A stretch of DNA of 47,545 nucleotides from Sphingobium cupriresistens. Its GTDB lineage: Bacteria; Pseudomonadota; Alphaproteobacteria; Sphingomonadales; Sphingomonadaceae. Under the pieces are notes generated by a model. It had not been told where the DNA came from, searched no databases, and worked only from the letters and a program-made list of their open reading frames with translations. Shown here piece after piece: positions 1 to 8,159 of this stretch. Made by a program: the position numbers and the translations under genes. How positions within the stretch are numbered: the stretch's first letter is position 1; each line of letters begins with the position of its first letter. The stretch lies in NCBI RefSeq assembly GCF_004152865.1, contig NZ_SEOO01000029.1, positions 1 through 47,545 on the forward strand. Direction: 5' to 3'.

Positions 1-396
1 GTGGTAACTCCACCTTACCGATGAGCCCGGTGGCCACCGAGATCGAATTCGCATGGGTGGGGCATGCCCCACCCATGCGATCGCCTCAATCTACACCGGA
101 AATTACACCACGAGCGCGGACGCTAACCATTTTCGCCAATATAAACTATTGAATCATCTGAAAATTGAATGCTATCGACTGTCATTGATGGATTGCCGGC
201 GTCAATAGCCTGCGGTGCCATTTCCATTTTGAGAATTCTCTTTAGCCATGCGAAAATCATTATGTGAATGTAACCCATTGAGCTTTTGACGCAACACTAC
301 ATACGACTACAGAAACTGATCTATTTGGCTCATAATCTCCATAGCCTTGCCCCCACCGAATTGCGTGAATATCCTATCCCTGATATCCTACGCTCC
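1..396. other. AT-rich left edge without an assignable gene
   Basis: This stretch is visibly richer in A and T than the rest of the window and no complete gene could be recognised. On the minus strand a frame stays open from the palindrome at about 78 down to base 1, so the end of a gene, possibly from a mobile element, could run off the left edge; it is too short to identify. The promoter of the downstream toxin-antitoxin pair should lie between about 120 and 390, but no clear -35/-10 pair was singled out. Confidence 0.4.
51..78. repeat. Perfect 28-bp palindrome
   Basis: Bases 51-78 are identical to their own reverse complement over all 28 positions (left half GCATGGGTGGGGCA). A palindrome with no loop can form a cruciform or a tight RNA hairpin. 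It could be a terminator for a gene lying to the left, a protein-binding site or part of an insertion-sequence end. There is no T-run beside it, so a classic terminator is not favoured. Confidence 0.8.
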
Positions 397-573
397 ATGG
401 TTAAACTCACCCCCATCGAGTCCGAATTTGCGACCACCGAGGAAGCGGAAGCCTATGACGCTTGGTTCCGTACCACGGTCGAAGCCCGCATGGCATCGGA
501 CAGCCGTCGCATTCCCCATGACGAAGTGATGGCGCGGATGCAGGCCATCATTGATCGGCGCAAAAAAGCCTGA
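397..573 (+). CDS. RelB/ParD-like antitoxin of a type II toxin-antitoxin pair
   Basis: Small acidic protein of 58 residues that probably binds and neutralises the toxin encoded next to it and represses their shared promoter. The sequence contains the TEEAEAYDAWFR and IPHDEVMARM stretches typical of short RelB/StbD-like antitoxins paired with ParE toxins. The chosen start is the ATG at 397, which gives the usual family length. An in-frame TTG at 286 would add 37 residues that do not resemble the family and is not favoured. Neither start has a strong Shine-Dalgarno sequence. The stop TGA overlaps the toxin ATG by one base, which implies translational coupling. Confidence 0.8.
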   Translation: MVKLTPIESEFATTEEAEAYDAWFRTTVEARMASDSRRIPHDEVMARMQAIIDRRKKA

Positions 574-848
574 TGCTGCCGCTTGTCTGGCTTGAGGAAG
601 CGCTGGACGATCTTGAATCCATCATCGATTTCATCGAAGTGCAAAATCCGTCCGCAGCAGAACGGATCGGCCGAGCCATACGCGATACCGCCGCCCAATT
701 ACCATATCACCCCTACATGCACCGCTCCGGTCGCGTTCCCGGCACCCGCGAAGCATTGGTGACTCCCAATTATCTGATCGTCTATCGTATCGACATTGAT
801 AGCATAGACATCCTCGCTATCAGGCACACCCGCCAACAATATCCCTAA
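573..848 (+). CDS. ParE/RelE family toxin
   Basis: Protein of 91 residues with the ParE/RelE fold signature: an N-terminal strand followed by EALDDLESIIDFI, then the LVTPNYLIVYRI core strand and the terminal IRHTRQQYP typical of plasmid-stabilisation ParE proteins. Family members act either on DNA gyrase (ParE) or on ribosome-bound mRNA (RelE); the end motif HTRQQYP fits the ParE branch better. It is the second gene of a one-base-overlapping pair with the antitoxin just upstream. The target cannot be proven from sequence. Confidence 0.85.
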   Translation: MLPLVWLEEALDDLESIIDFIEVQNPSAAERIGRAIRDTAAQLPYHPYMHRSGRVPGTREALVTPNYLIVYRIDIDSIDILAIRHTRQQYP

Positions 849-926
849 TAATCCTATTTCGCTGTCCTACATGCCCCTTTTCTGTCCATCCTCCCGGCAA
901 TCCCCTCAGCCGGAGGCACGCGACCC

Positions 927-1976
927 ATGTCCTATCACGACCCCATCCTCCCCACCCCTACCCCCGCGCCGCAAAGCCGCGTCGATGGCTGGAGCCCCGC
1001 GCGCCAGCGCCGTTTTCTCGAAGTCCTCGCCGCGACCGGCGTCATCCGCCTCGCCTGCGAAGCCGTGTTCATCACCACCCGCTCCGCCTATACGCTGCGC
1101 ATCCGCCGCGACGGCGCGGCCTTTCGCCTGGGCTGGGACGCGGCGATCCTGATCGCTCGCGCGCGGCTGGCCGACACCTTGCTCGCCCGCGCCATCATGG
1201 GGACGGAGGAAACCATCCGCCGCGATCCCGACAATTATGAAATCACCCGCCACCGCCACGACAACCGGCTCGCCATGTCGATGCTCGCCCGGCTCGATCG
1301 CATGGCCGATTGCCCGGTCGAAGGGTCCGACGCCGCGCTAGCCCGCGTCGTCGCGCAGGATTTCACGGCCTACCTCGACATGCTTTGCCCGGAAGCCGAC
1401 GCCCAGGCCGAAGCCGACCGCCTCGGCCTGCCCCGCACCGGCGCGGAGCCGGCCGCGCGCCTGATGGAGGACGCCACCCTCTATGACGGCTCCATGCCCG
1501 ACACGCCCGCCCCGGTCGATACCGACACCGTCCTCTCAAGCAAATTGTCCCCCGGCGCGTCGGCCGCCCTGTTCGTCGCCGCGCGCATGGCGCTGCACAA
1601 ACCGCAAAATCCGCACTTTTCCGTTGATGATGAACGGTGTGAACTTCGCGACCCGCCGCCCCCAAATCTCGCCGATCTCCCGCCGGACGAAGCCGCCGAT
1701 CGGCTGCGCGGCATCTGGTGGGACGACCGGCTGGACCGCTGGCGCACCGATTTCCCGCCGCCGCCCGGTTTCGACGGCGACGCCAGCGACACGATCTACG
1801 ACGTCGACGATTATGAGCGCGACCTGACGGAGGCGGAGGAAGACGCGCTCGCCGCCCAGCAGGCCGCCGAACGCCGCCCCTATGAACAGGCTGCCGCCCT
1901 CGCCCGCGACGATTTCTTCGGCTTCGTCCTGGCGCAGGACGCGGGGTGCGCGGACGCAATGGCTGGGGCGGGATGA
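927..1976 (+). CDS. Hypothetical protein with an HTH-like, terminase-small-subunit-like N-terminus
   Basis: Protein of 349 residues with no assigned function. Residues 20-75 (GWSPARQRRFLEVLAATG, then ACEAVFITTRSAYTLRIR and FRLGWDAAI) look like the helix-turn-helix region of phage terminase small subunits and related proteins found as lone chromosomal genes in sphingomonads. The rest is rich in Ala, Asp, Glu and Pro, with a segment around residues 255-310 dense in acidic and aromatic residues, and shows no catalytic motif. The ATG at 927 follows a purine stretch (CCGGAGGCACG). No phage genes flank it, so it is not evidence of a prophage here. A DNA-binding role is inferred only. Confidence 0.65.
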   Translation: MSYHDPILPTPTPAPQSRVDGWSPARQRRFLEVLAATGVIRLACEAVFITTRSAYTLRIRRDGAAFRLGWDAAILIARARLADTLLARAIMGTEETIRRDPDNYEITRHRHDNRLAMSMLARLDRMADCPVEGSDAALARVVAQDFTAYLDMLCPEADAQAEADRLGLPRTGAEPAARLMEDATLYDGSMPDTPAPVDTDTVLSSKLSPGASAALFVAARMALHKPQNPHFSVDDERCELRDPPPPNLADLPPDEAADRLRGIWWDDRLDRWRTDFPPPPGFDGDASDTIYDVDDYERDLTEAEEDALAAQQAAERRPYEQAAALARDDFFGFVLAQDAGCADAMAGAG

Positions 1977-2333
1977 TGGGATGATGGGCATCGCCGCCGC
2001 CGCCTCAACCACCCCGCTCGTGGCCGATGCCGCCCCCGCCCGCCCGTTCGCTTCGAGCGTAAACGAGAGGCGGTAGCGCCACGCCCGCGTCAAACCACTC
2101 GCCAGCGCCGCCGACATTTCTCGACTGCGCTCGAAACGAACGAGGGTCGGGTGATGGCTCCGCGCCCAACCCACCCCGATTTGCTATTTGCCCGCCCATG
2201 CCCTAAGAGAAGGCAGCTACAGTCGCAAATCGACGGTTCTCGGCGCTTTGCGGCACCTGTTTCCTTCTTTCCCTGCCCCTTTAGCGATCCGGTGCGACCA
2301 CACGGGCCGCGCCGCACGAAAGAAGGAACTACC
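1977..2333. other. Non-coding gap: interspersed repeat plus long csp leader
   Basis: No gene is supported. The left part holds a sphingomonad-type interspersed inverted repeat (2045-2144). The right part, down to the cold-shock start at 2334, probably carries its promoter and a long 5' untranslated region, which is usual for csp genes because the leader senses temperature. A purine-rich Shine-Dalgarno (AGAAGGA) lies about nine bases before the csp ATG. Confidence 0.5.
2045..2144. repeat. Interspersed repeat with inverted arms
   Basis: Two arms face each other: CGTTCGCTTCGAGCG (from 2045) and, in reverse orientation, CGCTCGAAACGAACG (ending about 2143). They are separated by about 45 bases. 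The arms continue outward imperfectly (CGAGAGG against TTTCTCGAC). Such short inverted pairs are common between genes in sphingomonad genomes and are probably REP-like elements. They could also shape the end of transcripts. Confidence 0.6.
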
Positions 2334-2546
2334 ATGAGCATCGTCGGAACCGTCAAATTCTTCAACGCCGACAAGGGCTATGGCTTCATCGCTCCCGATG
2401 ACGGCAGCCCGGACGCGTTCGTCCACATCACCGCCGTCGAGCGCGCTGGCCTGGCCACGCTGCGCGAAAAGGACCGCGTCTCCTACGATCTGGAGCAGGA
2501 CCGTCGTGGCAAGATGGCCGCTGTGAACCTGCAGCACGCCGAATAA
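2334..2546 (+). CDS. Cold-shock protein (CspA family)
   Basis: Single cold-shock domain of 70 residues, an RNA and single-stranded DNA chaperone in the cytoplasm. Both RNA-binding motifs are present: KGYGFI (RNP1, residues 15-20) and DAFVHI (RNP2-like, about residues 29-34). The family length is about 67-70, so the gene is complete. An in-frame start farther upstream at 2151 would add 61 unrelated residues; the ATG at 2334 with AGAAGGA in front is clearly better. It is a monocistronic unit ended by a strong hairpin at 2554. Confidence 0.95.
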   Translation: MSIVGTVKFFNADKGYGFIAPDDGSPDAFVHITAVERAGLATLREKDRVSYDLEQDRRGKMAAVNLQHAE

Positions 2547-2553
2547 TCCGGAT

Positions 2554-2580
2554 GGCGGGCGCTCCGGCGCCCGCCTTTCT
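2554..2580 (+). terminator. Rho-independent terminator of the cold-shock gene
   Basis: A perfect nine-base stem GGCGGGCGC / GCGCCCGCC with a TCCG loop, followed by TTTCT, starts eight bases after the csp stop. It also lies at the 3' end of the convergent membrane-protein gene (stop at 2582), so it could work in both directions. Confidence 0.85.
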
Positions 2581-2581
2581 A

Positions 2582-3178
2582 CTATGGCTGCTGGTCCATA
2601 TAGACCGAGCCGACCAGCAGAATCGCGATCAGCGCGACCAGCAGCGCCCCGTTGACCCAGCGATGGCGCACGAACAGCAGGGCGATCAGCGCCCCGAACA
2701 GCCCCAGCAGAGCCAGCGACATCCAATAGTCGGCATCTGCGCTCAGGGCCGGCCCGGTCGATGGCCGATAGATTTCCAGCGCCACCTGGCCGACGATGTT
2801 GCCGATATTGGCGCACAGCACGCCGCCGATCACCAGCCTTTTGTGGCGGTCGTACCACTGGTCGAAATCGGGCCAGTCTTCCGGCTCGTCGGGGAAAATC
2901 AGCGTCGCGGCCAGATAATAGACCCCGACCAGCGCCAGCACCGCGGTCAATGTCAGATAATTGGCGTCCATCTGCGCCCGCGCCTCATAGGCCGTCAGCC
3001 AGAAACTGGTCAGGTCGAGCAGCACGAACAGCCCCAGCAGCGGCGTCAGCCAGCCGATCCGCACCGCCTTGGCGCCCCGCTTGAGCTTGAGCGCCCTGGA
3101 AAAGCCGCCCAGCACCTCGCTGATCGCCAGCCCCAGCAACAGCCCGAAGGCCGCGAACACCAGATCGAATCCCGACAT
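2582..3178 (-). CDS. Conserved multi-pass membrane protein of unknown function
   Basis: Protein of 198 residues with about five hydrophobic segments: near residues 3-25, 42-64, 70-92, 115-135 and 150-195 (the last probably two helices). Charged loops such as PDEPEDWPDFDQWYDRHKR lie between them. It belongs in the inner membrane; no transporter or enzyme motif was recognised. The ATG at 3178 is chosen because GGGAGAG lies eight bases in front and the hydrophobic N-terminus begins there; a farther start would add 36 arginine-rich residues. It is convergent with the cold-shock gene and divergent from the small gene at 3301. Confidence 0.75.
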   Translation of the reverse strand: MSGFDLVFAAFGLLLGLAISEVLGGFSRALKLKRGAKAVRIGWLTPLLGLFVLLDLTSFWLTAYEARAQMDANYLTLTAVLALVGVYYLAATLIFPDEPEDWPDFDQWYDRHKRLVIGGVLCANIGNIVGQVALEIYRPSTGPALSADADYWMSLALLGLFGALIALLFVRHRWVNGALLVALIAILLVGSVYMDQQP

Positions 3179-3300
3179 TCGGCTCTCCCGACGCACCGTC
3201 CGTCGCAAGCCTAGCAAAAGCGACCGTCCAGGCAATGCGGCTTGGAACCCGCCGCCCCGCCGCCGGTTATCTCCCCGAACCCGCAACCATGGAGCATAAC

Positions 3301-3513
3301 ATGATCCGCACCCTGATCTTCGGCGCTATCGCCGGCTATGTCGGCAAGAAACTCTACGACGAAGGCAAGCTGACCGAATTCAAGAACGACCTGGTCACCC
3401 GCTACAACGACGCCAAGACGAGCCTGGCCGACCAGAGCGCGACGACAGACACCGCGGTCAGCGCCCCGCTGGTCACCTCGACCGGCGCGATCAACCGTCC
3501 GCTGCCCAACTAA
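3301..3513 (+). CDS. Small hypothetical protein, possible membrane-anchored
   Basis: Protein of 70 residues. The first 17 residues (IRTLIFGAIAGYVGKKLY) form a short glycine-containing hydrophobic helix. A charged amphipathic part follows (EGKLTEFKNDLVTRYNDAK), then a Thr/Ala-rich tail. Short proteins of this form are common in sphingomonads and have no known role. The ATG at 3301 is preceded by GGAG at a proper distance; an upstream ATG at 3289 would add four residues. A terminator-like hairpin follows at 3560. Confidence 0.7.
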   Translation: MIRTLIFGAIAGYVGKKLYDEGKLTEFKNDLVTRYNDAKTSLADQSATTDTAVSAPLVTSTGAINRPLPN

Positions 3514-3559
3514 CCCCCTTCCCATCCGGCGGCCCAGTCCCCCCCGCTCGCCGCCGGTC

Positions 3560-3613
3560 ACCGCCCGCTCGCCACCGCTCCCCCTCTCGCGGTCGCAGCG
3601 GGCGGTTTTCTTT
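3560..3613 (+). terminator. Probable terminator after the small gene
   Basis: Arms ACCGCCCGCT (3560-3569) and AGCGGGCGGT (3597-3606) are perfectly complementary, enclose a GC-rich inner hairpin (ACCGC/GCGGT), and are followed by TTTCTTTT. This is a typical intrinsic terminator for the plus-strand gene ending at 3513. Confidence 0.8.
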
Positions 3614-3693
3614 TGACCGCACTCGTCACCGCCACGCAACCATGGCTGCTGCGCCGGGTTGTTGAGGGCATAAGGGTAATAAGGAGAGACGCC

Positions 3694-4050
3694 ATGAAGA
3701 AACCCATCCTCGCCGCCGCCATGCTGGCCATGCTGCCATTGGGCGCCTGTACGTCGGACAATTATGGCGGCGGTTACGGCTATGACCGTCCTGGCGACCG
3801 CCGCGGCCCGCCGCGCCACAACCGTCGTCCGATCCGCGACAACGACCAGATTTACCGCGACCGCGATGGCCGCTATTATTGCAAGCGCGACGACGGCACC
3901 ACCGGCACCATTGTCGGCGCCATTGCCGGCGGCGTGCTGGGCAATGTCATTGCGCCCGGCGGATCAAAAACGCTGGGCACGATCCTTGGCGGCGCAGGCG
4001 GTGCTCTGGCTGGCCGGGCCATCGACAAGAACGACATCAACTGCGAATGA
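3694..4050 (+). CDS. Glycine-zipper (17 kDa surface-antigen-like) lipoprotein
   Basis: Outer-membrane-type lipoprotein of 118 residues. The signal peptide ends in a lipobox LGAC with the lipidated cysteine at residue 19. Then comes a tyrosine/arginine/glycine-rich linker and, from about residue 70, a glycine-zipper two-helix segment (GTIVGAIAGGVLGNVIAPGG ... GGAGGALAGRAID) as in Rickettsia 17 kDa antigen and SlyB-like proteins. These proteins sit in the outer membrane and affect envelope integrity. AAGGAG lies eight bases before the ATG. A strong hairpin separates it from etfA, which is read in the opposite direction. Confidence 0.85.
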   Translation: MKKPILAAAMLAMLPLGACTSDNYGGGYGYDRPGDRRGPPRHNRRPIRDNDQIYRDRDGRYYCKRDDGTTGTIVGAIAGGVLGNVIAPGGSKTLGTILGGAGGALAGRAIDKNDINCE

Positions 4051-4054
4051 CATG

Positions 4055-4090
4055 AAAAAGGGCGCGGATATTACCCCGCGCCCTTTCCTA
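4055..4090. terminator. Bidirectional terminator between lipoprotein gene and etfA
   Basis: Arms AAAGGGCGCGG and CCGCGCCCTTT form a perfect 11-base stem with an A-run on the left and a T-run on the right, so it can end transcripts from both sides. It sits between the stop of the lipoprotein gene (4050) and the stop of etfA (4106). Confidence 0.9.
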
Positions 4091-4105
4091 CATCGTCACG
4101 CTGGC

Positions 4106-5038
4106 TTACAGCTTGCCGGTAAGCTCCGGTACGACCTTGAACAGATCACCCACCAGACCGATATCGGCGACTTGGAAGATCGGCGCATCCTCATCCTTGT
4201 TGATGGCGATGATGGTCTTGCTGTCCTTCATGCCGGCCAGATGCTGGATCGCACCCGAAATGCCGACGGCGACATAGACTTCCGGCGCGACGATCTTGCC
4301 GGTCTGGCCGACCTGATAGTCGTTGGGGACATAGCCCGCATCGACCGCCGCGCGGCTCGCACCGACCGCAGCGCCCAACTTGTCGGCGAGCGGGAAGATC
4401 ACCTCTTCAAATGTCGGCCCATCCTTGAGCGCACGACCACCCGACACGATGATCTTGGCGCTGGTCAGTTCGGGACGTTCCAGCTTGGCGATCTCGGCGC
4501 CGACGAAGGACGACAGTCCCTTGTCCCCGGTCGAAGCGACCGCTTCCACCGTGCCGCTGCCGCCGTCACGCTCCGCCTTTTCGAAAGCCGTGCCGCGAAC
4601 GGTGATGACCTTTTTGGCGTCCTTGCTCTTGACGGTGGCAATAGCATTACCGGCATAGATCGGGCGGGTAAACGTGTCTTCGCTCTCGACCGACAGGATA
4701 TCGCTGATCTGCATGACATCGAGCAGCGCGGCGACGCGCGGCGCGATATTCTTGCCGTTGCTGGTGGCCGGCGCGACGAAGGCGTCGTGATGGCCCATCA
4801 GTTCGACGATCAGCGGCGCCACATTCTCCGCCAGCGCATGAGCGAAAGCAGCATCATCGGCGACATGGACCTTGCCCACGCCCGCAATCTTCGCGGCGGC
4901 GGCGGCGACGCCATCGACGCCTTGGCCGGCGACCAGCAAATGCACTTCGCCCAGCTTGACGGCGGCGGTGATGGCGGAAAGGGTCGCGTCCTTGACGGCG
5001 CCGCCCTCATGTTCAACCCAAACAAGTGTCTTGCTCAT
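4106..5038 (-). CDS. etfA: Electron transfer flavoprotein subunit alpha
   Basis: Protein of 310 residues, the FAD-holding half of the soluble ETF heterodimer that takes electrons from acyl-CoA and other dehydrogenases and passes them to ETF:ubiquinone oxidoreductase. The C-terminal FAD domain is clear: [37 protein letters not shown] and [13 protein letters not shown], followed by the [20 protein letters not shown] end. Length matches the family. Its ATG overlaps the etfB stop by four bases, so the two subunits are co-translated. Confidence 0.97.
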   Translation of the reverse strand: MSKTLVWVEHEGGAVKDATLSAITAAVKLGEVHLLVAGQGVDGVAAAAAKIAGVGKVHVADDAAFAHALAENVAPLIVELMGHHDAFVAPATSNGKNIAPRVAALLDVMQISDILSVESEDTFTRPIYAGNAIATVKSKDAKKVITVRGTAFEKAERDGGSGTVEAVASTGDKGLSSFVGAEIAKLERPELTSAKIIVSGGRALKDGPTFEEVIFPLADKLGAAVGASRAAVDAGYVPNDYQVGQTGKIVAPEVYVAVGISGAIQHLAGMKDSKTIIAINKDEDAPIFQVADIGLVGDLFKVVPELTGKL

Positions 5039-5784
5039 GCGGCGACTCCCAGAGCTTTCAGCTTTGCGACCAGTTCATCGACATCGGCGACCTTGACGCC
5101 GGCGGTGCGCTTGGGCGGTTCGACCACCTTGAGCGTTTCCAGCCGGGCGCTGATGTCCACGCCGTAATCGGCGGGGGTCTTCTGCGCCAGGGGCTTGGAC
5201 TTGGCCTTCATGATGTTGGGCAGCGACGCATAGCGCGGCTCGTTAAGGCGCAGGTCGGTGGTGATGATCGCCGGCGTCGACAGCTTCACCGTCTCCAGCC
5301 CGCCATCGACTTCGCGGGTGACCGAAACGCTGCCATCGGCAACTTCGACCTTCGACGCGAACGTGCCCTGGGGCAGGCCCAGCAGGGCGGCCAGCATCTG
5401 GCCGGTCTGGTTGCTGTCGTCGTCGATCGCCTGCTTGCCCAGGATGATGAGGCCAGCGCCTTCCTCTTCCTGCACCTTGGCGAGCAGCTTGGCCACGCCC
5501 AGCGGTTCGACCTCATCGTCGGTCTGGATCAGGATCGCCCGATCCGCACCCATGGCCAGCGAGGTCCGCAGCGTTTCCTGCGCCTTGGCGACGCCGATCG
5601 ACACCGCGATCACTTCGGTCGCCACGCCCTTTTCCTTCAGCCGAATGGCTTCCTCGATCGCGATCTCGTCGAACGGGTTCATGCTCATCTTGACGTTCGC
5701 CAGATCGACGCCCGTTCCGTCCGCCTTCACACGCGGCTTCACATTATAGTCAATGACCCGCTTCACGGGCACAAGGATCTTCAT
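5035..5784 (-). CDS. etfB: Electron transfer flavoprotein subunit beta
   Basis: Protein of 249 residues, the AMP-binding beta subunit of ETF. It starts [16 protein letters not shown] and has the conserved stretches [18 protein letters not shown] and [21 protein letters not shown]. The start is set at the ATG at 5784: the GGAGG Shine-Dalgarno is nine bases away, while the ATG at 5793 would touch it directly. It is the first gene of the etfBA pair and lies about 110 bases downstream of sucC on the same strand. Confidence 0.97.
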   Translation of the reverse strand: MKILVPVKRVIDYNVKPRVKADGTGVDLANVKMSMNPFDEIAIEEAIRLKEKGVATEVIAVSIGVAKAQETLRTSLAMGADRAILIQTDDEVEPLGVAKLLAKVQEEEGAGLIILGKQAIDDDSNQTGQMLAALLGLPQGTFASKVEVADGSVSVTREVDGGLETVKLSTPAIITTDLRLNEPRYASLPNIMKAKSKPLAQKTPADYGVDISARLETLKVVEPPKRTAGVKVADVDELVAKLKALGVAA

Positions 5785-5833
5785 TTTCAACATCCTCCGG
5801 TTTCACGCCATCGCCCGCCAACGCGGACAAGGA

Positions 5834-5863
5834 CGTGGGCGGCCCGTTCCCGGACCACCCACG
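5834..5863 (-). terminator. Possible weak terminator between sucC and etfB
   Basis: On the minus strand CGTGGGTGGTCC pairs with GGGCCGCCCACG over 12 positions with two G-U pairs and a six-base loop. It lies 35 bases after the sucC stop. No clear U-run follows, so it may be only partial or act to stabilise the 3' end, letting some transcripts run into etfBA. Confidence 0.45.
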
Positions 5864-5897
5864 CCCCATGGCGTATCTTGTTAGGTGGGGTCGTGCC

Positions 5898-7097
5898 TCA
5901 GGCTGCTTTCCTCACTTCCGCCACGATCTTCTTGGCCGCATCCCCCAGGTCGTCCGCAGGGACGATCGCCAGGCCCGACGCGGCCAATATGTCCTTGCCC
6001 TGCTGGACGTTGGTGCCTTCCAGGCGCACAACCAGCGGGACCGACAGATTCACTTCCTTCGCCGCCGCGACGATGCCGTCGGCGATGATGTCGCACTTCA
6101 TGATGCCGCCGAAGATATTGACCAGAATGCCCTTCACAGCCGGGTCCTTCAGGATGATCTTAAAGGCCGCGGTCACCTTCTCGGTCGTGGCGCCGCCGCC
6201 TACATCCAGGAAGTTGGCGGGGAATTCGCCGTTCAGCTTGATGATGTCCATCGTCGCCATGGCCAGGCCCGCGCCGTTGACCATGCAGCCGATGTTACCG
6301 TCCAGCTTGATGTAGGCGAGGTCATACTTGGATGCTTCGACTTCGGCCGCATCTTCCTCGGTCAGGTCGCGCAGTTCGGCGATGTCCTTGTGACGGAACA
6401 TGGCATTGCCGTCGAAAGCGACCTTGGCGTCCAACACCAGCAGATTGCCCTGCTCGGTCAGCGCGAGCGGATTGATTTCGATCTGCTCCGCATCGGTGTC
6501 CTCAAAAGCGGCGTAAAGCGACGAAGCAACCTTGGCCGCCTGCTTGGCGAGGTCGCCGGTCAGGCCCAGTGCGGCGGCGATCGACCGGCCATGATGGGCC
6601 TGGAAGCCAGTTGCGGGATCGACCGAGAAGCTGTGGATTTTTTCAGGCGTCGAGTGGGCGACTTCCTCGATGTCCATGCCGCCTTCGGTGGACACGACGA
6701 ACGCAATCTTGCTGCTGCCGCGATCGACCAGAAGGGCCAGATAGAATTCCTTGGCGATGTCGGCGCCGTCGGTGATGTAGAGGCGGTTGACCTGCTTGCC
6801 CGCATCGCCGGTCTGGATCGTGACCAGCGTGTTGCCCAGCATGTCGGTCGAATGCGCCTTCACTTCGTCCAGGTTGAAGGCGAGGCGCACGCCGCCCTTC
6901 GCTTCCGGGGCCAGTTCCTTGAACTTGCCCTTGCCACGGCCACCGGCGTGGATCTGCGACTTCACGACATAAAGCGGTCCGGGCAGCTTCTTGGCGGCTT
7001 CGACCGCTTCCTCGACCGAGAAAGCGGCATAACCGGCAGCGATCGGCGCGCCATATTTCGCGAGGAGTTCCTTCGCTTGATATTCATGAATATTCAT
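5898..7097 (-). CDS. sucC: Succinyl-CoA synthetase (ADP/GDP-forming) subunit beta
   Basis: Protein of 399 residues, the nucleotide-grasping subunit of the TCA-cycle enzyme that converts succinyl-CoA to succinate with substrate-level phosphorylation. Seen are the start [16 protein letters not shown], the ATP-grasp stretch [12 protein letters not shown], the metal-binding [11 protein letters not shown] region, and the C-terminal [13 protein letters not shown] and [10 protein letters not shown] motifs. Length is normal. Unlike the common sucCD pair, no sucD follows; the next gene on the strand is etfB. Several TTTGCAAA-like boxes lie upstream. Confidence 0.97.
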   Translation of the reverse strand: MNIHEYQAKELLAKYGAPIAAGYAAFSVEEAVEAAKKLPGPLYVVKSQIHAGGRGKGKFKELAPEAKGGVRLAFNLDEVKAHSTDMLGNTLVTIQTGDAGKQVNRLYITDGADIAKEFYLALLVDRGSSKIAFVVSTEGGMDIEEVAHSTPEKIHSFSVDPATGFQAHHGRSIAAALGLTGDLAKQAAKVASSLYAAFEDTDAEQIEINPLALTEQGNLLVLDAKVAFDGNAMFRHKDIAELRDLTEEDAAEVEASKYDLAYIKLDGNIGCMVNGAGLAMATMDIIKLNGEFPANFLDVGGGATTEKVTAAFKIILKDPAVKGILVNIFGGIMKCDIIADGIVAAAKEVNLSVPLVVRLEGTNVQQGKDILAASGLAIVPADDLGDAAKKIVAEVRKAA

Positions 7098-7600
7098 AAG
7101 GGCTGCCCTTTTCGCTGAAATCTGATGTCAGCGGCTAAGCACAGCCCCAGACGAGGCGCTAGAAAATTTCGCAAAACGACTTTGCAAAATTGCAAAGCGC
7201 GCAGAGCCAATCATCCCTCTTAAGGCCGATACGGTTAAAATGCGCTGGCAGGCAACACTGGGCTGGCAACCCCCAAAATCTCAGGATCCTGTAACGCCCC
7301 CACGTTGCGCAACAGTTGATCGACAGAGATTTTACCGCTGTGAGACTTGCGGAGCGACGCGAGCGACCGGGGCTTTTGCAACTGGGTCAGGCTCATTCAT
7401 CCCGTCATCCGTTCCGCCATGCATTACGCCATTTGTGAGGAGAGCCCTGCCTCTTCCAGCCCAGCGCGCAACTGTGATTCGGGAGAGAGGGGCGGCACAG
7501 GCGGACAAAGGGAGAGTCGCAGCTGACGGCAAGGCGCCGCTGGGTTAAAACCATCTTTTGTCGTTCGATAGGCTGATCCAGCGGCATTGACCCGGTCGGA
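7098..7600. other. Gap between sucC and a small gene, no clear coding content
   Basis: The sucC promoter and the TTTGCAAA-like boxes are at the left. The middle and right parts have open frames in several phases (for example 7240-7548 plus), none of which shows a known family, a good ribosome-binding site or conserved composition. An inverted repeat CATTGA / TCAATG (7585-7606) overlaps the stop of the small minus-strand gene and may help end its transcript. Confidence 0.4.
7168..7196. promoter_or_regulatory. Cluster of TTTGCAAA-like boxes upstream of sucC
   Basis: Three related eight-base boxes occur in 29 bases: TTCGCAAA (7168-7175), TTTGCAAA (7181-7188) and ATTGCAAA (7189-7196), 71-99 bases before the sucC start codon. 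TTTGCAAA is itself a palindrome. Paired boxes of this form are reported targets of RamB/ScfR-type regulators such as PccR that link acyl-CoA supply to central metabolism. Binding here is inferred; the regulator is not in the window. Confidence 0.45.
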
Positions 7601-7774
7601 TCAATGCGCGCGAATGATCAACCGTTCATTTTCCCGACGATAGGCGTCAATCCGGTCCGTATAGCTTCGGGCAAGGCTTTGATAAGCGTCTCGCCCTTTG
7701 TCCGATCGGCTGGATTGTGCGCGTATCAGCGACATCTGCTGCCGGTGCAGCAGGTAATTGACGTCCATCTCCAT
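7601..7774 (-). CDS. Small hypothetical protein, helical
   Basis: Protein of 57 residues beginning MEMDVNYLLHRQQMSLIRAQ, predicted to be nearly all alpha-helix, with many Arg and no cysteine. Short proteins starting with a YLxHRQ(Q/R)xSL stretch are seen across sphingomonads without known function. The ATG at 7774 is chosen because GGGAGGAGGG lies about seven bases in front of it. A start 16 residues earlier would place that signal inside the gene. Confidence 0.65.
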   Translation of the reverse strand: MEMDVNYLLHRQQMSLIRAQSSRSDKGRDAYQSLARSYTDRIDAYRRENERLIIRAH

Positions 7775-8159
7775 ATTCACCCTCCTCCCGTAAAAGTTAG
7801 AAGAGATTGGTCGATTGGCCAAGACTGCCTAAGACTCGCAAAATCAACGCCTGCAAACTAGCACTGAGACTACCCATTGGCGACCCCGCTTATCGCGCCG
7901 CCAAGGCGACCGGGCGCTCTCCAGCGCAAAACCGCATATTCGAAGGCGACAAGATCGTCCGTCAGAAAACGCGCGAGGCGGATCGTGACGGACGATCCAT
8001 GCCGATCTATTCCCTTGCCGATGTCTGCGAAGGTACAACTGTGCTGCTGCGTCAACATTTCGAAGGACTTGTGCGAAAAAATGCAAAAGACTTGGAACGA
8101 TGTGACGCAAATGGCATCCTCTCTCGCCTAGGGGGATTGGGGGTCAAGTCTTGGGAGAC
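7775..8159. other. Gap upstream of the NfrB-like gene
   Basis: About 385 bases in which only unconvincing frames are open on both strands (plus from 7807, minus at 7844-8110 and 7870-8058). No motif or family was recognised. Divergent promoters for the small gene (minus) and the glycosyltransferase gene (plus) are expected here. It may contain a decayed gene. Confidence 0.35.

Noticed and set aside
1..120. Insertion-sequence end at the left edge
   Set aside because: AT richness and a palindrome are suggestive, but no transposase fragment could be identified from the few codons available.
3764..5167. Long open frame on the plus strand across etfA
   Set aside because: It is antisense to etfA, which has complete family motifs; long antisense frames are expected in GC-rich DNA.
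7240..7548. Possible 102-residue gene with a CxxC (CETCGA)
   Set aside because: No ribosome-binding site and no family; the sequence is low in hydrophobic residues and overlapped by equally open frames on the other strand.
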